This document shows positions 6,290 to 9,236 of a stretch of DNA of 9,236 bases, one piece after another. Where the stretch lies: positions 1 to 9,236 of the forward strand of contig CALBKL010000026.1 in NCBI GenBank assembly GCA_937895985.1, read 5' to 3'. Numbering within the stretch: position 1 is the stretch's first letter; each line of letters starts with the position of its first letter. The notes beneath the pieces are model-generated. The model ran no database searches and was not told the origin of the DNA. It saw only the letters and a program-made list of their open reading frames with translations. A program made the position numbers and the translations under genes. Origin of the DNA: an uncultured Solobacterium sp. (GTDB taxonomy: Bacteria; Bacillota_I; Bacilli_A; Erysipelotrichales; Erysipelotrichaceae).

Positions 6290-6326
6290 AAAGGGATGAT
6301 ATCCAAGTGATACCATCCCTTTTCTC
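6290..6326 (+). terminator. Intrinsic terminator of gltX
   Basis: AAAGGGATGATAT (6290-6302) pairs with ATACCATCCCTTT (6310-6322), 13 positions with one A-C mismatch and a 7-nt loop, running into TTTTCTC. It lies 7 nt after the gltX stop. The U-run is short. Confidence 0.75.
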
Positions 6327-6330
6327 ATGT

Positions 6331-6363
6331 CTAAATAAAAAACCGACTTCATAGAAATCGGTT
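6331..6363 (-). terminator. Intrinsic terminator of the infC-rpmI-rplT operon
   Basis: On the minus strand AACCGATTTC (6363-6354), loop TAT, GAAGTCGGTT (6350-6341) form a 10-bp stem with one G-U pair, followed by TTTTTATTTAG. It starts 7 nt after the rplT stop and faces the gltX terminator. Confidence 0.85.
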
Positions 6364-6370
6364 AAAGTTC

Positions 6371-6727
6371 TTACTTAGTTAAAGCCTTCTTAGCAGCGTC
6401 AACTAATGCTTCAAATCCCTTTTCATCATGAATAGCGATTTCAGAAAGCATCTTACGGTTAACATTAATTTCTGCTAACTTGAGACCATGCATGAACTGG
6501 CTGTATGATAAATCATACTGTCTTGTTGCTGCGTTGATACGAGCAATCCAAAGCTTACGCATTTCACGCTTTGTCTGTCTTCTTCCGATATATGCATAAC
6601 GGAGAGAACGCATCACTTGCTCATGGGCTGTTCTGTAAAGTAAGTGTTTGCTTCCAAAATAACCCTTAGCTAATTTTAATATTTTCTTACGTCTATTACG
6701 TGTAGGTGTTGATCCCTTTACTCTCAT
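6371..6727 (-). CDS. rplT: 50S ribosomal protein L20
   Basis: L20 is an early-assembly 23S rRNA-binding protein of the large subunit and, in Bacillota, the repressor of its own operon. The 118-residue length is standard. The basic N-terminal extension is seen in [20 protein letters not shown], followed by [20 protein letters not shown] and the conserved [24 protein letters not shown] segment. A strong AGGAGGT lies 8 nt upstream of the ATG, 16 nt after the rpmI stop. It is the last gene of the operon, with a terminator directly downstream. Confidence 0.98.
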   Translation of the reverse strand: MRVKGSTPTRNRRKKILKLAKGYFGSKHLLYRTAHEQVMRSLRYAYIGRRQTKREMRKLWIARINAATRQYDLSYSQFMHGLKLAEINVNRKMLSEIAIHDEKGFEALVDAAKKALTK

Positions 6728-6743
6728 CTTCTTTACCTCCTAA

Positions 6744-6965
6744 TTAACCTTGCAACAACTGTCTAGTACGCTTTAAATCGGAACTGTGTGCAGTTGTAGA
6801 TTTAGCTAAATGCATCTTCTGCTTGTGTGTCTTGTTTGCTGCAAAGTGTGATACGAAGTTGTGCTGTACCTTCAACTTGCCTGTTGCTGTAAGCTTGCTA
6901 CGCTTAGCGAAGGTCTTCTTTGTTTTCATTTTGATCTTCTTTGGCTTTCTTGCTTTTGCTTTCAT
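6744..6965 (-). CDS. rpmI: 50S ribosomal protein L35
   Basis: L35 is a small basic large-subunit protein. The family core KMKTKKTFAKRSKLTATGK begins at residue 12, and the C-terminal SSDLKRTRQLLQG matches the usual end. At 73 residues it is slightly longer than the typical 64-66 because of a lysine-rich N-terminal extension (MKAKARKPKKIK). The longer start is supported by AAAGGAG 7 nt before the ATG at 6965; the internal Met13 has no comparable site. The gene lies 11 nt after infC and 16 nt before rplT. Confidence 0.95.
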   Translation of the reverse strand: MKAKARKPKKIKMKTKKTFAKRSKLTATGKLKVQHNFVSHFAANKTHKQKMHLAKSTTAHSSDLKRTRQLLQG

Positions 6966-6976
6966 AGTATTCTCCT

Positions 6977-7525
6977 TTACTTACCTTTTTTTGGTGAATA
7001 TACAACAGATAATGTATTACCTTCCATTGCGGCGGACTTACTTACATCTGCTATATCTGAGATCTGCTCAGTAAACTTATTTAAAACATCACGACCAACT
7101 TCCTGTCTTGTAATCATACGACCACGGAAGCGCATATCGATACGAACTTTCTGGCCAGCTTCAATCCATTCTCTTGAACGCTTTAACTTTGTTTCAAAGT
7201 CGTGCTGGTCAATTACTGGAGAAAGACGTAATGCCTTTACTTCAGTAACATGTTGATTCTTCTTGGCTTCTCTTTGCTTCTTTTGATCTTCGAAGTGGTA
7301 ACGGCCATAGTCAAGAATCTTACATACCGGTACTGCCGCATTAGGTGCAACACACATTAAATCAAGATCCATACTGTATGCTTTTTCTAAAGCTTCACGG
7401 CGTAACATTGTGCCTAATTGCTCCCCATCAGGACCAATTACAAGTACTTCCTTAAAATGAATGTCGTCATTAACCATGTCATGAGACTCTGGTCTTCTGT
7501 TTTTGTTATTCTTAATTTTACCCAA
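6977..7525 (-). CDS. infC: Translation initiation factor IF-3, TTG start
   Basis: IF-3 binds the 30S subunit, prevents subunit joining and monitors start-codon selection. The 182 residues show the N-domain (NDDIHFKEVLVIGPDGEQLG, then APNAAVPVCKILDYGRYHFE), a charged linker at about 79-93 (EDQKKQREAKKNQHV), and the C-domain (VKALRLSPVIDQHDF, GQKVRIDMRFRGRM). The start is TTG at 7523-7525: a strong AGGAGG lies 5 nt upstream. The first in-frame ATG (codon 17) has no ribosome binding site and would remove conserved sequence. Non-ATG starts are a known hallmark of infC (AUU in E. coli) and let IF-3 repress its own translation. The gene is first in infC-rpmI-rplT, behind a structured leader. Confidence 0.96.
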   Translation of the reverse strand: MGKIKNNKNRRPESHDMVNDDIHFKEVLVIGPDGEQLGTMLRREALEKAYSMDLDLMCVAPNAAVPVCKILDYGRYHFEDQKKQREAKKNQHVTEVKALRLSPVIDQHDFETKLKRSREWIEAGQKVRIDMRFRGRMITRQEVGRDVLNKFTEQISDIADVSKSAAMEGNTLSVVYSPKKGK

Positions 7526-7530
7526 GTAAA

Positions 7531-7536
7531 CCTCCT
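7531..7536 (-). promoter_or_regulatory. Shine-Dalgarno fixing the infC TTG start
   Basis: AGGAGG on the minus strand, followed by TTTAC and TTG (7525). It sits about 12 nt after the leader hairpin, so the two could be regulated together. Confidence 0.75.
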
Positions 7537-7540
7537 ATAA

Positions 7541-7572
7541 ATTTAAAAGCAGGTACGAAGATTGCACCTGCT
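7541..7572 (-). terminator. Leader hairpin (candidate attenuator) upstream of infC
   Basis: On the minus strand AGCAGGTGC (7572-7564), loop AATCTTC, GTACCTGCT (7556-7548) form a 9-bp stem with one G-U, followed by TTTTAAAT. The U-run is short, so termination would be partial or conditional. In B. subtilis L20 promotes premature termination in the leader of this operon. Confidence 0.6.
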
Positions 7573-7662
7573 AAAATAATCGTTTTGATCATCTCGGCAT
7601 ATACCCAAATCCGTAGGATATCAGGTGAGAAGCGGTGCTCCTTCTTTCCGTTTTTCAAATTA
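7541..7662 (-). ncRNA. L20-type autoregulatory leader of infC-rpmI-rplT
   Basis: A leader of about 135 nt separates the promoter from infC and contains no gene. It holds a GC-richer block (GGAGCACCGCTTCTCACCTG, then ATCCTACGGAT able to form a small hairpin) and the terminator-like hairpin before the ribosome binding site. CACCTG in the upstream block (7627-7622) is complementary to CAGGTG in the left arm of that hairpin, so two exclusive folds are possible. Established knowledge: Bacillota infC operons carry an L20-binding leader (L20 leader in Rfam). Assignment here rests on position and architecture; I could not align it to the family. Confidence 0.65.
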
Positions 7663-7669
7663 CTATACT

Positions 7670-7698
7670 ATTTAACTAAATTTCTCTATAAATGTCAA
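7670..7698 (-). promoter_or_regulatory. Promoter of the infC-rpmI-rplT operon
   Basis: A perfect TTGACA (7693-7698) is followed after 17 bp by TTAAAT (7670-7675), or after 18 bp by TAAATA. Transcription would begin near 7663. The -35 lies 2 bp after the stop codon of the Asp23-family gene. Confidence 0.75.
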
Positions 7699-7700
7699 TA

Positions 7701-8027
7701 CTAGATTTCAAAATCAATGACATTAACAGTCACATCTGCTGGCTTAAATCCAGTCATAAATACGATGTTCTCATAAATCTTATTTTGTACTAACTCACAA
7801 GTAGCTGCTACATTAGCACCATACTTTACTTTAATATCAGCTGTAATATGTAATTGATTAGCATCCACCTTTACCGTTAAAGGCTTTGTAAAACGTGCCT
7901 GTGGTACGCGAATCGCATTTTCGATATCATCGATGCTAATTTCCGCAATAGACTTAAATACAGTCTTATTAATAGCTATTAAGCCATTTTCGTTTTTTTC
8001 ATTTAAAACAACATAATCTTGTGCCAT
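7701..8027 (-). CDS. Asp23/Gls24-family envelope stress response protein
   Basis: This 108-residue protein matches the Asp23/Gls24 (YqhY-like) family of small Bacillota proteins linked to envelope stress and fatty-acid homeostasis. The family pattern is clear: GLIAINKTVFKSIAEISIDDIENAI, then alternating beta segments (LTVKVDANQLHITADIKVKYGANV), and VQNKIYENIVFMTGFKPADVTVNVIDFEI near the end. No TM or signal peptide is seen, so it is cytosolic or membrane-associated through partners. I start it at the ATG at 8027, 7 nt after AGAGGT. A GTG three codons upstream lies inside that ribosome binding site and is rejected. It lies 48 nt downstream of the RelA/SpoT-like gene with a TATAAT between, so it may have its own promoter. 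Confidence 0.88.
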   Translation of the reverse strand: MAQDYVVLNEKNENGLIAINKTVFKSIAEISIDDIENAIRVPQARFTKPLTVKVDANQLHITADIKVKYGANVAATCELVQNKIYENIVFMTGFKPADVTVNVIDFEI

Positions 8028-8033
8028 GTTATT

Positions 8034-8040
8034 CACCTCT
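8034..8040 (-). promoter_or_regulatory. Ribosome binding site fixing the Asp23-family start
   Basis: AGAGGTG on the minus strand lies 6-7 nt before the ATG at 8027. It overlaps and so excludes the upstream in-frame GTG as the start. Confidence 0.7.
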
Positions 8041-8055
8041 TATATTTACTAGTTT

Positions 8056-8061
8056 ATTATA
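8056..8061 (-). promoter_or_regulatory. Possible -10 box of the Asp23-family gene
   Basis: A consensus TATAAT lies in the 48-nt gap before the gene. The -35 position (TTCCAT at 17-bp spacing) is poor and lies inside the end of the upstream gene, so this is tentative. Confidence 0.35.
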
Positions 8062-8075
8062 ACAAAATATTAGAC

Positions 8076-9203
8076 TCAATGGAAATGATCCGTAATCAAC
8101 CTAGAAAGTTCAAGTTTATTTTTCTCATAGTACTGAATAAATTCAGCGTAATCATCATATTCGTTTTCTAATTGCGTTACATAGTGACGGAATGTTTGCA
8201 TACACAAATACACCTTATCTTCATGAACAATTTCAATATCATCTATCGCTACAAGTGCGTTAGCTAAAACGAGTTCTAATTCATTCTGGATTGCAAGTGC
8301 TTTGTCATCATCAAACTGCTTGAATGTGTTGCGATACCAATTTGGTTCAATAAGTAAACGTTTGATGATGATACAGAAATCTGTGAAATCATCAATATTA
8401 CTACCTGGCTGTATACTGAATAACATTGCAAAGAATATGTGCCATTGGAAGTTCGAGTTTAACTGTTCTTGCCAATATTTCGCAAAGATTCTACAGAATT
8501 CATCATTGGTTTGATGTTCTCTTTCAAGATGAATCTCTTCTGATAAATCGAGTTTACTTGTCGCAAGTATATTGAGCGTTTCTAGATAATCCATCATTCT
8601 TTCTTTATTGTGTTCTCCATTGATGAAGTCACGAACATATACATACTGTGCAATCATTGCAGAGCACTTCTTAAAGTCAGATGTAAACCCAACTGATTCT
8701 CTCATCTTACGATTCACTAATTCATTGATACTACGCGCCACAAACTGCTTAAAACCAACTTCATCCATACCAATCTGGGTCTGCTTGCTTTGATGACTAA
8801 TCTCGTCATACATGATTTCAAGTTGTCTATCAACGACATCTAAGTTATCACGTATCGCACCTAACATATCTTTATTGAATTGATCATAAAGTATAAAATC
8901 AGGATTTTTGTAGACAACTTCATGTTCAATTTCACTCCAAAATGCATGCACGAGTGATTTAATCTGTAATTCGAAACGTATGATTTCATCGTTAAAAGTG
9001 TAATAACCATCTATTCGATAAATTGTAAAACCATTCCGCTGTATCTGTGGCTGAAAAACACTTAAATCAATAAAAATGTCTGGATTATGATTTGCCACAA
9101 AGTAAGGTGTTCCCTTCATTCGTGTAAATTTATTAAATAACGTTTTATATAGTTGATCTTCATTACGAATAAAACGACATTGCATCGTAATCCCAATTAA
9201 ATC
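8076..9203 (-). CDS. RelA/SpoT-like nucleotidyltransferase-domain protein, 5' truncated by contig end
   Basis: 375 genuine residues are visible, beginning at Asp in DLIGITMQCRFI; the real N-terminus is lost at the contig edge. The first about 100 residues match the second half of the RelA/SpoT (p)ppGpp synthetase fold: the DLIG strand with the metal-binding Asp, an NGF stretch in place of the usual NGYxSLH G-loop, and FELQIKSLVHAFWSEIEHEVVYKN in place of the usual EhQIRTxxMxxWAxxEH. The Glu of that strand is kept, but the RT that normally follows QI is KS. The remaining about 270 residues are mostly helical and acidic, with no HD hydrolase, TGS or ACT domain seen. It is therefore neither a classical Rel nor a short RelQ/RelP. 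Product unknown; pyrophosphokinase activity is only a family-based possibility. Any upstream start read into 9204-9236 is adapter. Confidence 0.8.
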   Translation of the reverse strand, partial: DLIGITMQCRFIRNEDQLYKTLFNKFTRMKGTPYFVANHNPDIFIDLSVFQPQIQRNGFTIYRIDGYYTFNDEIIRFELQIKSLVHAFWSEIEHEVVYKNPDFILYDQFNKDMLGAIRDNLDVVDRQLEIMYDEISHQSKQTQIGMDEVGFKQFVARSINELVNRKMRESVGFTSDFKKCSAMIAQYVYVRDFINGEHNKERMMDYLETLNILATSKLDLSEEIHLEREHQTNDEFCRIFAKYWQEQLNSNFQWHIFFAMLFSIQPGSNIDDFTDFCIIIKRLLIEPNWYRNTFKQFDDDKALAIQNELELVLANALVAIDDIEIVHEDKVYLCMQTFRHYVTQLENEYDDYAEFIQYYEKNKLELSRLITDHFH

Positions 9204-9236
9204 CTGTCTCTTATACACATCTGACGCTGCCGACGA
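9204..9236. other. Illumina Nextera (Tn5) adapter left on the contig end; not biological
   Basis: Read on the minus strand, 9236-9223 is TCGTCGGCAGCGTC and 9222-9204 is AGATGTGTATAAGAGACAG. The second part is the 19-bp Tn5 mosaic end and the two together are the standard Nextera i5-side transposase adapter. The match is exact over 33 bases. It creates a false GTG start that translates as MYKRQ fused to the genuine protein. Confidence 0.98.

Noticed and set aside
6823..7256. Plus-strand ORFs with hydrophobic translations across infC/rpmI
   Set aside because: They are antisense to IF-3 and L35; the hydrophobic stretches are complements of lysine-rich codons.
8028..8036. GTG start for the Asp23-family protein
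   Set aside because: The GTG is part of the AGAGGTG ribosome binding site for the downstream ATG.
1..9203. CRISPR array, insertion sequence, prophage or defence system
   Set aside because: No repeat array, transposase, integrase, phage or toxin-antitoxin type gene was found on either strand.
9204..9218. GTG start giving MYKRQ as the N-terminus of the RelA/SpoT-like protein
   Set aside because: It lies entirely inside the Nextera adapter; the genuine reading frame enters from beyond the contig end.

Overview
The window is about 9.2 kb of AT-rich DNA. It looks like a low-GC Gram-positive bacterium (Bacillota). Supporting this are strong AGGAGG-type ribosome binding sites, the infC-rpmI-rplT order behind a long regulatory leader, an Asp23/Gls24-family protein, a YitT-family membrane protein, a DUF1461 membrane protein and a RelA/SpoT-like protein. 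The standard code fits: TGA is used as a stop and Trp is TGG. An Erysipelotrichia-like or clostridial host is plausible, but the sequence alone does not settle it. All genes except gltX lie on the minus strand.

Right to left, which is the reading direction for most genes: bases 9204-9236 are not bacterial DNA but an Illumina Nextera (Tn5) adapter, so the RelA/SpoT-like gene beside it (8076-9203) has lost its 5' end. It is followed by an Asp23/Gls24-family gene. Next comes the translation operon infC-rpmI-rplT (IF3, L35, L20), with a clear promoter, a roughly 135-nt leader of the L20-autoregulation type and a TTG start on infC. Back-to-back terminators separate this operon from gltX, the only plus-strand gene. 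gltX is divergent from a small DUF1858 gene, and tRNA-Gln(CTG) lies beyond that.

After the tRNA terminator a tightly overlapping four-gene operon reads leftward: an HD-domain phosphohydrolase, the RdgB/HAM1 house-cleaning nucleotide pyrophosphatase, a DUF1461 four-TM protein and the wobble methyltransferase TrmL. The first gene has no Shine-Dalgarno, and a TATAAT box almost abuts its ATG, suggesting a leaderless mRNA. A separate promoter then drives a 61-residue single-TM protein coupled to a RidA with an unusual cysteine-rich C-terminal tail. A terminator follows, and the window ends inside a YitT-family gene.

Functionally this is mostly core-genome housekeeping: translation (IF3, L20, L35, GluRS, tRNA-Gln, TrmL), metabolite and nucleotide repair (RidA, RdgB, HD protein) and stress or alarmone-like functions. 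I see no prophage, insertion sequence, CRISPR array or defence cluster. The points most worth a second look are the adapter artefact, the divergent RelA/SpoT-like protein, the RidA cysteine tail, the probable leaderless HD gene and the infC leader.
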